Positions 8,451-18,800 of a stretch of DNA of 64,000 nucleotides are shown in pieces. The notes beneath the pieces are model-generated. The model had not been told where the DNA came from, ran no database searches, and saw only the letters and a list, made by a program, of their open reading frames with translations. Position 1 is the first letter of the stretch, and every line of letters starts with the position of its first letter. Made by a program: the position numbers and the translations under genes. Source of the DNA: G963663365 sp963663365 (GTDB lineage: Bacteria; Hinthialibacterota; Hinthialibacteria; Hinthialibacterales; G963663365); assembly GCA_963663365.2 (NCBI GenBank), contig CAXXIH010000005.1, forward strand, positions 186,001 through 250,000, given 5' to 3'.

Positions 8451-9909
8451 CCAACGCATCCAACAACGTATGCATATTTTTTAAATACGATCTCACTGCA
8501 ATGCCGCGAAAACTTCGTTTAAGGCCATTGATATATTCATGGAAATTGGGAAGCGTAATCTCTTCAACCCACGCACCGCGCTCATCCAATGAATCGAGTA
8601 ACTCTTTCATACGTTCCGGCTCGACCTTAGGTGCTTGCGGATTGCGTTTTGCGGCTTGTGCAGCCAGATATTCTGCCTTCGCCTCTTCCGGGCTTAGGGT
8701 TAATGCGTGTTCATAGGCCTTACGCATCGGCTCGACATAAATATTCAGTTGATAACCATAGCCGGGAAGAATGTTGACCGGTTCATAATCAACCCAATAT
8801 CGCCCGGTCTCCATCTCGCTCCCCTCGCGGTGCAAGTAGAGCGGCCGATTAGTCCCAATTTCATAAAAGAGCGCATGGGAGAGGTTATCCGAATGTCCTT
8901 TAGGAAGCGGCGAGTTATCCAACCATTCCAGCGCAGCCGGAATGCCTTGCAGGTAACGCCGATCCCCCGTGATCTTGTAGTAATCGATAAGAGAATAAAT
9001 ACAGGATGCCGTCTGCGCGGTGGTTAGCGCTGCCGGTTCACAAGACCGGGCCGCTGCAATTCGCATTTCGTAATCGTACTGCTGTCCCCATCCGGCCTGT
9101 GGCGAAGGATATTGAGCCAACAAAACAAAATCCATCCCCCGCCGCGCCGCCTCACGATAATGTTCTCCGCCTAACCGCTCATAAGCCTCAAGCAAAAAAG
9201 CGATGTTATCCTGGATAACTGCATCGTTGAATGTGTAGTAGGTCGTATAAGCGGACTGTCCATCCAGCGGATAAGCGTCTTCTAAAGGATACCGTTGCGG
9301 CCATGCGCCGTTCGGAAATTGCGCATCGAGAATAAACTGGAGAGCCTTATCCAGCGGTAAACGGTATTTGGGATCGTTGGTAGTCGAATAAACATCGAGC
9401 AAGAAGCGTGCGGCCCCTACCGTCACACTGTCATCGAATGTGCAATTGCCATCGTAATGGTAATACTCTTCCCATCCCCAAAATTTGGAAGCCACATCCC
9501 TGTACCATTGGGCAACACCCTGCGGATCGAAATCGATAAAATAATGCCACCCCCCTGATGGATGCTGCCCATAAATCAACACGTTGGCAATTCGCTCGGC
9601 CTGTTCAAGATAATACCCGTCACCGGTAATCTTATAAGCGCGTAAAAAAACTTCTCCGGCTCCGACTGTCCCGGAATCTTGTACCCAGACCATAGATTTA
9701 CGCGCGGGAATCTCACCCCATTGCTCGCTTAGGTCCTCGGTATAATACCAAAGCAATCCACCGCGATTAGAAACACGATCCATCATAAATGTTGTGGCTC
9801 GCTTGGCTGAGGCAATAATTTCAGATTTGGCCGTTTCACACTCTGCATGCCAAATGCAGATAAATGAGAACCAGCTCCAAAGCAGACACATTGCAGTTTG
9901 TCGAACCAT
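8440..9909 (-). CDS. Secreted pectate lyase (PL10-like)
   Basis: This 489-residue protein has a signal peptide at its N-terminus (WSWFSFICIWHAEC region). The body consists of repeated helical segments as in an (alpha/alpha) barrel. The block PNGAWPQRYPL, then TYYTFNDAVIQDNI, then LLAQYPSPQAGWGQQYD matches the PF09492 pectic acid lyase pattern in my reading. It would cleave polygalacturonate outside the cytoplasm by beta-elimination. ATG at 9909 is chosen over the upstream TTG (9930) because GAGGTGTGGAG precedes it. It diverges from a Gfo/Idh oxidoreductase 163 bases away. The end of the gene abuts the pyrimidine-rich tail of repeat copy 1. Confidence 0.8.
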   Translation of the reverse strand: MVRQTAMCLLWSWFSFICIWHAECETAKSEIIASAKRATTFMMDRVSNRGGLLWYYTEDLSEQWGEIPARKSMVWVQDSGTVGAGEVFLRAYKITGDGYYLEQAERIANVLIYGQHPSGGWHYFIDFDPQGVAQWYRDVASKFWGWEEYYHYDGNCTFDDSVTVGAARFLLDVYSTTNDPKYRLPLDKALQFILDAQFPNGAWPQRYPLEDAYPLDGQSAYTTYYTFNDAVIQDNIAFLLEAYERLGGEHYREAARRGMDFVLLAQYPSPQAGWGQQYDYEMRIAAARSCEPAALTTAQTASCIYSLIDYYKITGDRRYLQGIPAALEWLDNSPLPKGHSDNLSHALFYEIGTNRPLYLHREGSEMETGRYWVDYEPVNILPGYGYQLNIYVEPMRKAYEHALTLSPEEAKAEYLAAQAAKRNPQAPKVEPERMKELLDSLDERGAWVEEITLPNFHEYINGLKRSFRGIAVRSYLKNMHTLLDALEGE

Positions 9910-10072
9910 TCTCCACACCTCGCTATGCAAAAACCTAATTGTAACGATTCAGCGCGCTTACCGGAATGTCCCATGACCACGAAAAAGTATCTTGACCGCC
10001 TTGCTCCCCGGATGGGAAGATGCTTACACAGCGTTTGACATAAGCATTCTGAAGAAAGAGAGATTGACCGCA

Positions 10073-11083
10073 ATGCGTTTTGGAATCATCGGTGCAGGCG
10101 TGATCGCCGAATACCACTGCAACGCGATCGAAGCGGTCGCGGATGCTCAACTTGTTGGCGTATATGACAAACTCCGGCAGGCTGCTCAAAATTTCGCAAC
10201 AAAACATGATATACCCGCTTTTGACAGCATCGAGTCATTGGTTCAGCAGGGCAATTGCGACGTTGTCACCATAGCGACACCGAGCGGTTGGCATTTGGAA
10301 CCGTGTATCGCCGCAATGGAAGCGGGTGCGCATGTCATTTCTGAAAAGCCCCTGGAAATCACCATCGAGCGCATCGACCGCATGATCGACACCGCGCAAA
10401 TGAACAATCGAAAGCTTGGCGCGATTCTACAGATACGCACATTTCCCGGATGTCAAAAAGCCAAACAAATTCTAGACGAAGGCCGTCTGGGAAAAATTCT
10501 CGTCGCCGATGCTTATATGAAGTATTACCGCACACAAGAGTATTACGAAGAAAGCGCTTGGCGGGGTACATGGAACCTCGATGGTGGCGGCGCGGCCATG
10601 AATCAAGGCGTACACTGGATCGATCTCATCAACTGGCTCATGGGCGACGCTGAATGGATTTATGCCGTAGCCCAAACTCTCGGCCATCAAGTTGAAATCG
10701 AAGATATTTGCCATGCCGTTATTGGCTGGAAATGCGGAGCGCAAGGCGTGCTTGAAGCCACAACATGCGCCAAACCGGGCTTTGAAACACGTATCGAAAT
10801 CCATGGCGAACACGGCAGCCTTCTTCTTGAAGACACTCATATCAAAAAACTGATTTTGGATGGTGAGCCGGATTACGAAGAATCTCAGCAGGAAGCCGCC
10901 GGAGGCCATGCCGATCCAAAGGTCTTTAGCGCCGCCGGACATATCATCCACATTCAGGATATGATCGAAGCGGTTCGTAATGACCGGGAGCCGATGGTCC
11001 CCGGTTGGGATGCCCGCCGTTCCGTCCATCTGATTACCTCCATGTATCAAAGCAGCCAAGAAGACCGTAAGGTGTTTCTATAA
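10073..11083 (+). CDS. Gfo/Idh/MocA family NAD(P)-dependent oxidoreductase
   Basis: This 336-residue protein has an N-terminal Rossmann fold (GIIGAGVIAEYHC) and the family signature SEKPLE. A C-terminal alpha/beta domain with GGGAAMNQGVHWIDLINW follows. Such enzymes oxidise or reduce sugars, inositols or their derivatives. ATG 10073 is chosen because the Rossmann strand begins immediately; the preceding 27 codons from 9992 overlap the promoter region of the divergent pectate lyase. The gene lies 68 bases before the LamG/CARDB protein on the same strand and may be cotranscribed with it. The likely role is oxidation of a sugar released by the neighbouring secreted enzymes. The substrate is unknown. 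Confidence 0.9.
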   Translation: MRFGIIGAGVIAEYHCNAIEAVADAQLVGVYDKLRQAAQNFATKHDIPAFDSIESLVQQGNCDVVTIATPSGWHLEPCIAAMEAGAHVISEKPLEITIERIDRMIDTAQMNNRKLGAILQIRTFPGCQKAKQILDEGRLGKILVADAYMKYYRTQEYYEESAWRGTWNLDGGGAAMNQGVHWIDLINWLMGDAEWIYAVAQTLGHQVEIEDICHAVIGWKCGAQGVLEATTCAKPGFETRIEIHGEHGSLLLEDTHIKKLILDGEPDYEESQQEAAGGHADPKVFSAAGHIIHIQDMIEAVRNDREPMVPGWDARRSVHLITSMYQSSQEDRKVFL

Positions 11084-11151
11084 GTTTAAATTTACGTATG
11101 TTGCGTATGTTATAAATTTGAGCACAACGTTCGAAAATAAGAGAAAACAAA

Positions 11152-14100
11152 ATGCTTGCTTACGATTCCTCCAAACCAACCGCCCGTTTCGTTATCTGTG
11201 CGCTTGCCGTATTTCTTCTGCCGTTTTTCATGCCATGTCTAGCACCAGCTCAAAGTCTGCATTTCGGCTATGAAAACGAATCGGAACTCCTTTCGGACTT
11301 TGTCTCGCAATCACCGAACTACGCAAACATGGGGCCTTTGAGCCTGGCCACACGCAAACTCTCTATCGAACCGGGACGGTTCGGCAATGCCATACATATT
11401 CAAGATGGCTGGCCGGTATCCAAAGGAACCTGGAACGAATCCGGTTTGGATTGCGATTTGATTGTCGCCGTTATGTGGGGGGAATGGCGCACCAAACCTC
11501 ATAATTGGGGCGCTGGCGGTTTTCATGGTGACCGTGGCACTGTGGCTTTCTGGGTCAAAAAAGACACGCTGCATCCAGGTATTGTCTTTATGCAAGGCAG
11601 CATTGCTTGGGGACGCAAAGAACGCGATCTCTTTACGGTTGAAGTTGACGATCAAGGATACCTAAGCGCGCACATTCGTGATGTCAGAAGCCAATATCAT
11701 CGAGTGAAGGCAGACCGCGCCACATGGAAGAATGGAATATGGCAGCATATCGCCGTCACCTATGATCGTGCCTATGGTCTGAAATTATACACCGATGGCG
11801 AGTTGGTCGGTTCCACCTGGGGCGAAGATGCTTGGTGGCAAACTCCCTACCCCGGTCTCTTCAGCCCGTTTTTACCTGAGTCTTTTTATGATGAACTCTA
11901 TTACTTCGACACCCCGCTATCTGATGCTCAAATTCACGAACTCTACGCGTCGAACAAAGTATCCGCACCGGCGCCCGGCGATGCGGCATTGGATCAAGCC
12001 GCTTGCGCAAGACTCCTGCGGGAATACGCGGATTTATACAGCCTGGATCTGCCGATTATCCATCCTGATACCGAAGCCTTGAGTCTTAAGCAAACTGAAA
12101 TCGAGGAATGCAGCGACGAAAACATGCCCGCCTGGTGGGTAATGGATGGACGCTACGAGTTGGCTTGGCCGCATCCTTACCGCTTATTCACATTCGTTCT
12201 GGGCGATGCCGATTTCCACGGCACAAAGGTCGATTTCAAACTGGCTCGCGGCGAAAAACCCAACTACATATCGATCCAGGGCAACTTAGACCGTGTCTCT
12301 CTTTTAAACGCATCCGATCCCAATGACTTCGATGAGAAGAATCCTATCTTCAATATACGCAGTTACACTCCGTTCTTCTTCTCTTCCAAAATTCCTCAGA
12401 AAAACATCCAAAATCTTCGTATCCCGCTTGTTGAAAGTTACGGCTCGCCTCCCGGACTTGAGGGCAGCGCACATCTCCCCTTAAACGGTGACACTCGGAT
12501 TCATGAAATCCAATTGTGGGAAGTCCGGACTGAAAAACAGACAAACAAGATATCAGCCAAAGAGCAGCCGTGGTACCTGACTGCCGGCGGCAATGCTCAA
12601 ATTTCAGCGCGTTACCAAACAGCCCTTAAAAAACTTGCAGGCAGTCGTGACCGGACAATCGCCGTTACGAATGTCGTTGCCCCCACGCCAGGGCCGGGAG
12701 CAATCGCAATGCCCCCCTTACAGGCGGTTCAGCTCTTCAGTCCGGGCCTTATTCCTGATTTCGCGTTGGATACGCTTGAACTTCGACTACTGATTGCGCC
12801 GAACACCAAGACCGATTTCTTGTGGATCAAACTTCGCGATCCCGGCCTTCCCTCCCGCATTTGGGCTCAGTCCTGCATACGCGTGGAGTATCCCCGGGCA
12901 CACAGGCCGCAATATGTGCAGATCAAATTCGACATCCTCGACCTCATGGTCGCCAGCGAAGACGACCTTTGGCTTGAACTCACATCCGCGAATGGAGCCC
13001 AAATCCTATGCGGCGATTCGGAACAACCGTCTCTGATACTTGCCGGAACTTCAGACCATCCGGAAGAAAGCCTTGAGCAATACACCTGCAATGAAATGCA
13101 CCCCTGCCAAATGCAGTATATGAAAGAATACAACTATCGGCCTTGGCGCTTTTCAGGTGAGCGCGTCAACATCCAAAATTGGAGCAACTTCGGCGGCCCG
13201 TACGATATGGCCTATCCTCCTTTGGCAGTACTTCGTCACGATCCCGATAATGAACTCGCCAATATCTACAAAACACTCCTCTTCGACCGCATTTGGCCGG
13301 GCTCATTAGATCCGCAAGACATCCGTTTCCCCATTAAAGTCGATGCCCCCAATGATGCCCCCGATTGGGCGGTATGGGAACGCGAACTTTATGCTCTGAA
13401 CCGCCGGGCCAGCCATTGGACCGCATCGCAACAAAGACAAGACGGCATGTTCTGGGGAGGCCCCAATGATGATAGTTTTATCGTCCTCGGTTATGCCGGT
13501 ATGCCCTTATTGGGTGATGAAATCGCACGCAAGGCTTGGCTCCGTTTTTATGACGGATCCGAGCAAGCGGGCATCTTTAAAGATGGCTACTGTGATATCT
13601 GGCCGATTGATCCGCTGCACATTACCGACTTCACAACCAGCCGTGGCTTATTGATTTCCTATGCCTTGGGTGATCCCAGAGTCTTTGAACGAGAACTCCG
13701 CACCGCCGAGCGTTATGACCAGCGTGTCCGCAAGACCAACGCCGCGCGGGCGCAAAAAGGCCTCCCGCCGCTCACCGGAGTACGAGGCGACCGTGAGAAA
13801 CAAGGCGCAACCTTGATCGAATGTATGGATAGCGAAATCCGCGATTATTCATTGGCTCATGTTCAAGCCTACTGGGGAGTGACACCCCGTCCCGAGCCCT
13901 ATGCTATGAATAATCCCAGTGCGCTGGCCAACCAAATGATGGAAACCGTGCTTTTAACCGATGACAAAGCCGTCTTCGCCTTAACCAAAGCGCGTGTGCA
14001 CACCGATAACCAACGCGGCTTTGGACGCGATCAGCTGATTGCAGCGGCCTTGGGCGGACGTGTTCAATACCGCGCCGAGCCGTTTCCGATTTCAATTGCG

Positions 14101-14745
14101 GCCAGCTGGAAAAATGCCGATACCGATGAACTCTCACGCCTTGTCCGGTATGCGGATGAAAAGTCATTAACCATAAGCCTGTTTAATTTTAGTTCGCGGG
14201 CGCTTAAACCAACAATGCGCGTATGGCGTCTTCAAAAAGGCCGCTATGCCATCGAGATGTTTGCCGATAATAACGGTGACGGTGTTCCCGACACGGATGC
14301 CTCAGGAAATCCGGAAATCCTTTATGCCGAACAGCGCGAGCTGAAACGCTTCTCCACATTGCCCATATCAGTCCCGGCAAAGTCGAATGCTCTTCTCAAG
14401 ATTACCCAGATAGCCGCACTCCCCGAATCCGAACGCTTACCTGATTTGGCAATCGGCGCCTCGGATGCAGTACAAAATAACAGCGGCAATCTGGAGATTA
14501 CGGTACACAATATCGGCGCGGCTCCGGCTTCCGGCATCCAAATCGCAATCCTCCACCGGGGTCGTGTTTTAGCGGAAAGAAACATCGCAAAACTCGATAC
14601 TCCCATCGACAACAATCTCGCCGCTCAAAGAGCCAAGATCGTATTTGAGGATGTGAAATACCGCCCCGGCCTGACCATTCAAATTGATCCGGACAACCGA
14701 ATTGAAGAGATTCTCGAGGAGAACAATCAGATCGAGTTGGAGTGA
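11152..14745 (+). CDS. Large secreted LamG / CARDB-domain protein, possible glycan-active
   Basis: This 1197-residue protein starts with a signal peptide ending near APAQS. A concanavalin-like LamG domain spans about residues 120-270 (GTVAFWVKKD, then WQHIAVTYDRAYGLKLYTDG, then YYFDTPLSDAQI). A beta-rich region follows. From about residue 690 to 900 the protein is helical, with ASQQRQDGMFWGGPNDD and GYCDIWPID, reminiscent of an (alpha/alpha) toroid glycan-active domain; this is inference. The last 95 residues look like a CARDB cell-adhesion module (LPDLAIGAS, ITVHNIGAAPASG, IDPDNRIEEILEENN). It most likely acts on, or binds, polysaccharide at the cell surface. No catalytic residues could be assigned. 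It ends 27 bases before the convergent Gfo/Idh gene. Confidence 0.8.
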   Translation: MLAYDSSKPTARFVICALAVFLLPFFMPCLAPAQSLHFGYENESELLSDFVSQSPNYANMGPLSLATRKLSIEPGRFGNAIHIQDGWPVSKGTWNESGLDCDLIVAVMWGEWRTKPHNWGAGGFHGDRGTVAFWVKKDTLHPGIVFMQGSIAWGRKERDLFTVEVDDQGYLSAHIRDVRSQYHRVKADRATWKNGIWQHIAVTYDRAYGLKLYTDGELVGSTWGEDAWWQTPYPGLFSPFLPESFYDELYYFDTPLSDAQIHELYASNKVSAPAPGDAALDQAACARLLREYADLYSLDLPIIHPDTEALSLKQTEIEECSDENMPAWWVMDGRYELAWPHPYRLFTFVLGDADFHGTKVDFKLARGEKPNYISIQGNLDRVSLLNASDPNDFDEKNPIFNIRSYTPFFFSSKIPQKNIQNLRIPLVESYGSPPGLEGSAHLPLNGDTRIHEIQLWEVRTEKQTNKISAKEQPWYLTAGGNAQISARYQTALKKLAGSRDRTIAVTNVVAPTPGPGAIAMPPLQAVQLFSPGLIPDFALDTLELRLLIAPNTKTDFLWIKLRDPGLPSRIWAQSCIRVEYPRAHRPQYVQIKFDILDLMVASEDDLWLELTSANGAQILCGDSEQPSLILAGTSDHPEESLEQYTCNEMHPCQMQYMKEYNYRPWRFSGERVNIQNWSNFGGPYDMAYPPLAVLRHDPDNELANIYKTLLFDRIWPGSLDPQDIRFPIKVDAPNDAPDWAVWERELYALNRRASHWTASQQRQDGMFWGGPNDDSFIVLGYAGMPLLGDEIARKAWLRFYDGSEQAGIFKDGYCDIWPIDPLHITDFTTSRGLLISYALGDPRVFERELRTAERYDQRVRKTNAARAQKGLPPLTGVRGDREKQGATLIECMDSEIRDYSLAHVQAYWGVTPRPEPYAMNNPSALANQMMETVLLTDDKAVFALTKARVHTDNQRGFGRDQLIAAALGGRVQYRAEPFPISIAASWKNADTDELSRLVRYADEKSLTISLFNFSSRALKPTMRVWRLQKGRYAIEMFADNNGDGVPDTDASGNPEILYAEQRELKRFSTLPISVPAKSNALLKITQIAALPESERLPDLAIGASDAVQNNSGNLEITVHNIGAAPASGIQIAILHRGRVLAERNIAKLDTPIDNNLAAQRAKIVFEDVKYRPGLTIQIDPDNRIEEILEENNQIELE

Positions 14746-14772
14746 ACCTTGTTAATGCCGTTTGCCCACAGT

Positions 14773-15849
14773 CTATAAATCCGCGATGTTGACCGGCATT
14801 CCCGTTTCGATGCTCTGATGTGCGGCGCAAGCCATTTGAGTGATCGCCAAACCATCTTTGCCGGATGGATACAATCCCTCCAATTCGGCAATACTGCCAC
14901 CATTCTCTATAAACAGAAGGTTATCGGCAAAGTCTGCAATCGAGGTATAAAAATACCCCCGGTAGTGGATTTGATTACGTTTATCCCGTTCCCGGTATTT
15001 GATGCCGAGGTTCCAGGTCCGCATCTTTTCGCCTTGGAGACAGCCGCGCCCGCCACGATATTGCGAGTCGCACTCAAAAATGCCTTCCGTCCCGACCAGT
15101 TTGACACCCTGGTGTACAACCGCTTCATAGTTATCCGGCAAAATCCAGCAGTTTTGGAATGTAATCACTGCTCCGTTTGTAAATTCCACCTGAGCCTGGA
15201 TCGAATCGTAGGTGTCGATTCCCATACTCACCAGTTTCTTTTTACTCCCGGTCGCAAACACTTTGACCGGATCGGGATTGTTCAGTATCCACCGGACCAA
15301 ATCGTACATATGCACGCCTAAAAACCACACCGGCGAGCTCTTTGCAGACCATTCTTTCAGCATATCCGCCGCTACAAAGAGTTGATCTTCCATCCATGAA
15401 TAGCCATACTCCACGTCCCCGAATTTCCCCTCCAAATAGGCTTCACGCATCTCCATGTGATAGGGATCGAAGCGTTTATGAAAATCCACTTCCAAAAGGA
15501 CATTCTTCTCTTCCGCTTTTGCCAGCATTTTGCGGCATCCCTCAACCGTTGTATCCAACGGCTTTTCGACCATGCAATGCAGACCGCGCTCCATCACCTC
15601 CAGCGCGATATCCAGATGCAGGTGATCCGGTGTGGCCACCGTTACTCCGTCTAACTTTTCATTGTCAAGCATTTCACGGTAATCGGCATACACCGGGATA
15701 TCGAACTGGTTCTTGCGTAGTTCGCGGCGTTCATCGTTGCATTCCGCCAAAGCCGCCAATTCGACATTTCCTTGTGACTGCAAATCTTTAAAGACGGTCA
15801 GATGGCTTTCGCCGTATGTTCCACCGCCGATAACACCAATACGGATCAT
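14773..15849 (-). CDS. Gfo/Idh/MocA family oxidoreductase
   Basis: This 358-residue protein has a Rossmann N-terminus (GVIGGGTYGESHL), a central TPDHLHLDIALEVMERG helix and the EKPLD signature. It has no export signal and should act in the cytoplasm with NAD(P). It is the last gene of a three-gene minus-strand operon with the beta-propeller/transglutaminase protein (15 bases upstream) and the smaller beta-propeller protein. GGGAG precedes the start ATG by 10 bases. The substrate is probably a sugar or cyclitol, unassignable from sequence. Confidence 0.9.
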   Translation of the reverse strand: MIRIGVIGGGTYGESHLTVFKDLQSQGNVELAALAECNDERRELRKNQFDIPVYADYREMLDNEKLDGVTVATPDHLHLDIALEVMERGLHCMVEKPLDTTVEGCRKMLAKAEEKNVLLEVDFHKRFDPYHMEMREAYLEGKFGDVEYGYSWMEDQLFVAADMLKEWSAKSSPVWFLGVHMYDLVRWILNNPDPVKVFATGSKKKLVSMGIDTYDSIQAQVEFTNGAVITFQNCWILPDNYEAVVHQGVKLVGTEGIFECDSQYRGGRGCLQGEKMRTWNLGIKYRERDKRNQIHYRGYFYTSIADFADNLLFIENGGSIAELEGLYPSGKDGLAITQMACAAHQSIETGMPVNIADL

Positions 15850-15864
15850 TGTAACGGTCTCCCT

Positions 15865-18800
15865 TTATGGCCTGTACTCTAATTCGACGCGATTTACAAT
15901 GCCCTCGATTCCCATTGTATTGATCGCCTTAACTTCAAGTTTGTTTGTACCTGGAACAAGTTTCCAATCCATGGTGCGGTCAGACTTCTTCCATTCTCCA
16001 CCGTTCAACCGAACTTCGAACCGATCGAAATTCGGTATGTTTCCATGGAAAGTAACAGCCGCCACACCTTCCAATCCGGTATCTCGAATATCCACCAACG
16101 TTTTATTCAACGTCCAATAAAAATCTTCCGGACGATTGGTTAGATTCGAGTATTCCGGATACTTGGGATTCAAGTCATCAGTCCACCACAGGTAGCCATC
16201 CCAATGATACTGCTGGTTTCCATGTTCTAACTCTTGCGGCATGGGGTTGTAAAGATGATCGTTCCGGAACGGTATACCAAAACGAGTATACAAGTCGAGA
16301 TAGCGATTCCAGAACTCTTCCGAAGTCATCTTCGGCTCACCGATCACAACCATATCGCTTGCATCGTTTTTCAAAAACCGCTCGTGAATCTCCAATACAC
16401 TTAACGGCTCATCCGTATCCCGCAAGTTGAATTGCATCGCGGTTGTCACATTGGAAATCAATCCCACATCCTGTGCAATCCATTTCTCTTCTTCATTGGA
16501 CCAGGCCTCGGCAATACAATGGTGATCCAAAATCACCGAACGCGCGTTATACCCCAAAGAAGCCGCGCATTGCACAAAGACTGCTGCATAATGCGTACAC
16601 ATTCCCAATCCCAAATAGGAAGGAGCCAGTTCCAAGACTTCCAAAGCATCCCATTGTGGGCAATAAACGTATTTCCCGTCGTCCCATCCTTCCCATTGTT
16701 CACGTACCCACTGACGTAACAGGGCGAATTTTTCCAGTTCCGTTTTCCCCGGAGCTACAACGGCCTCTAAATTGTACTTTTCGCGCAGATGGCGCATACG
16801 CGGATGGTGAGGATCCGCATAGCGGAATGGGTAAGACGAAAACGTCACTTCGTTGTCCGGCGGAACAGTCAATTTCAGTTTGCCTTGATTCGTTCCGGTC
16901 AATTCACCGCCAAAATCAAGCGTCACTTTTTTCAACCACGGTGTTGCCTTCACATCGCTGCTGCGTAGAATCGCGCGCCACTGGAAAAAGCGTTCTTTAG
17001 GCAAAGCCTCAATCGCCGCCAAAGGCAGCCACGGTGTCCAATCGATAGGTTGGCCATCGGCGGTGCTCCCTGCACGGATTTCAAATTCAATCGAAGTTAG
17101 AGGCGGTTTATAACTTTCGGTCCTCAAACGCAGTGTTTTTAAATCCAAAAGCGGCGCGATGCCCGTCTTGGCCTTCTCGGCGTCTTCGATCTCCGCTGCA
17201 ATCTGCGCCAAATCGAGAATCGGAGAAGTCGTGATACCTTGCTCAGGATATCCGTGCACACGGATGCGCACGGCGTATTCACCGGTCAGATTGTTATCCG
17301 GTCCCAAAATATCGTCACGCCAGGATGTTGCGCTACGAACGCTTTTCAGGCTATTGCCATGACAGACATCCGAATCGACAGCCAGCCATCCCGTGACGCC
17401 AAAGGCAATCTCGTTCTTCCCGGCGCACAAATACTCGCCGGGAATCGTCATCCGGTCCCAGCCTCCGGTCAGCATTGCCTCACGGTCCTGAAAATGCTTA
17501 AGCCGGTGATCGTTAACCACAACCGTCATTGGCAACGCTTCTGTTCCGCCGCCTCCGTAAAACAAAACTTCAATTTCACGGCAATCTGAAGGCAAATAGA
17601 AAATCTTTTTCGCGTAGACCTGGTCGCTTAATTGCTCCTGAATCTTTGCATTTCTAAACATGGCATCGGAAATAAGATACGTCGGAGCCAAACGCAATCC
17701 TCGGCTCTCGTCGGTCAACTCTACAAAACGATCGCGTGTGTTGTCTTGAAAATCACCCGCCGTGTAGGTTTTAACCCACTTCGATTGTGTCAGGCACGGC
17801 CGATAAACCATCAGATTGCCGCGCCGTTCATGCTCACCACAAACCAGTACGCCGTCCGATGTGATTGCGGCCGCGCCGATTTCGCTAAAACTGCTCCGGT
17901 TGCCTTCCGGCAATGGCCCGGATGTCGGAAAACCGAGATACATCTGCCGTGTTACCGGATCGAATGCAAACAGACGGGGCAATCCCCCAGGCTCTCCGCC
18001 CGCTCCATAAACCAATCCTTCGCGGCCCAACACGAGACCAACGATATGGCTCTGCCGTAGCGGCTTTCCGAATGTTTCCAGAGTCTCGCTTTTCGGATCG
18101 AAGCGGAACAAATAGCCGTCCGTGGTCCCGCCGATGGTTGAACCGTCCGCAAGCCGTACCGCCGCATCGATACCGGCGAGTCTTCTTCGTCCGATAACAG
18201 CCGGAAGCCGTGCTGCCGTTGTACGGATTTGTTCATTATTGGGATCAACTGCCAGAATGAATCCCATCACTTCATCATCGCCCTCTTCACCCATCTTCTC
18301 CGTTAAAGTGCCCGAAAAATAGAGCGTACCGTCCGGCCCTTCCATAAAAGCCTTGCTGATGCGGCGTATATGATGTTGCTGGGGAAACGGCGTAACCTCT
18401 CCTAAATCCCTGGCTGCGCCGCTGGGAATATCGATAACAAAAAGATGCCCGCCGGGTGATGAAATCCCGAATAATTTCCCCGCTCGTTCCGAATAATGCA
18501 GTGCCCCCGCGCCGTCTTTAAGCAATGTTTCCGGTAATGCAAACTCCCGCATAAACCGCCCTTCCGCCGAATACTGACGGATTGGCATCCCCGTGGCATT
18601 CTTGTTCACTTCGTCTTCGCCTAATTCAGGCAGACGTCGAAGGTAATCGGCAGTGAGATCAGCTTCTCGTTCGCGGTTGCGCTCAAAAGTAAACTGCTTA
18701 TCCCAAATACATTTCGCCCCCATAAAAACACTGGAATCCGGCCCTTGCGCCAAAACCGGCTCACCCCACCAAAGCGCTTCAAAACGATCCAATACTTTAA

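Noticed and set aside
10472..11059. Minus-strand frame of 195 codons inside the Gfo/Idh gene.
   Set aside because: It is the antisense shadow of a clear family member.
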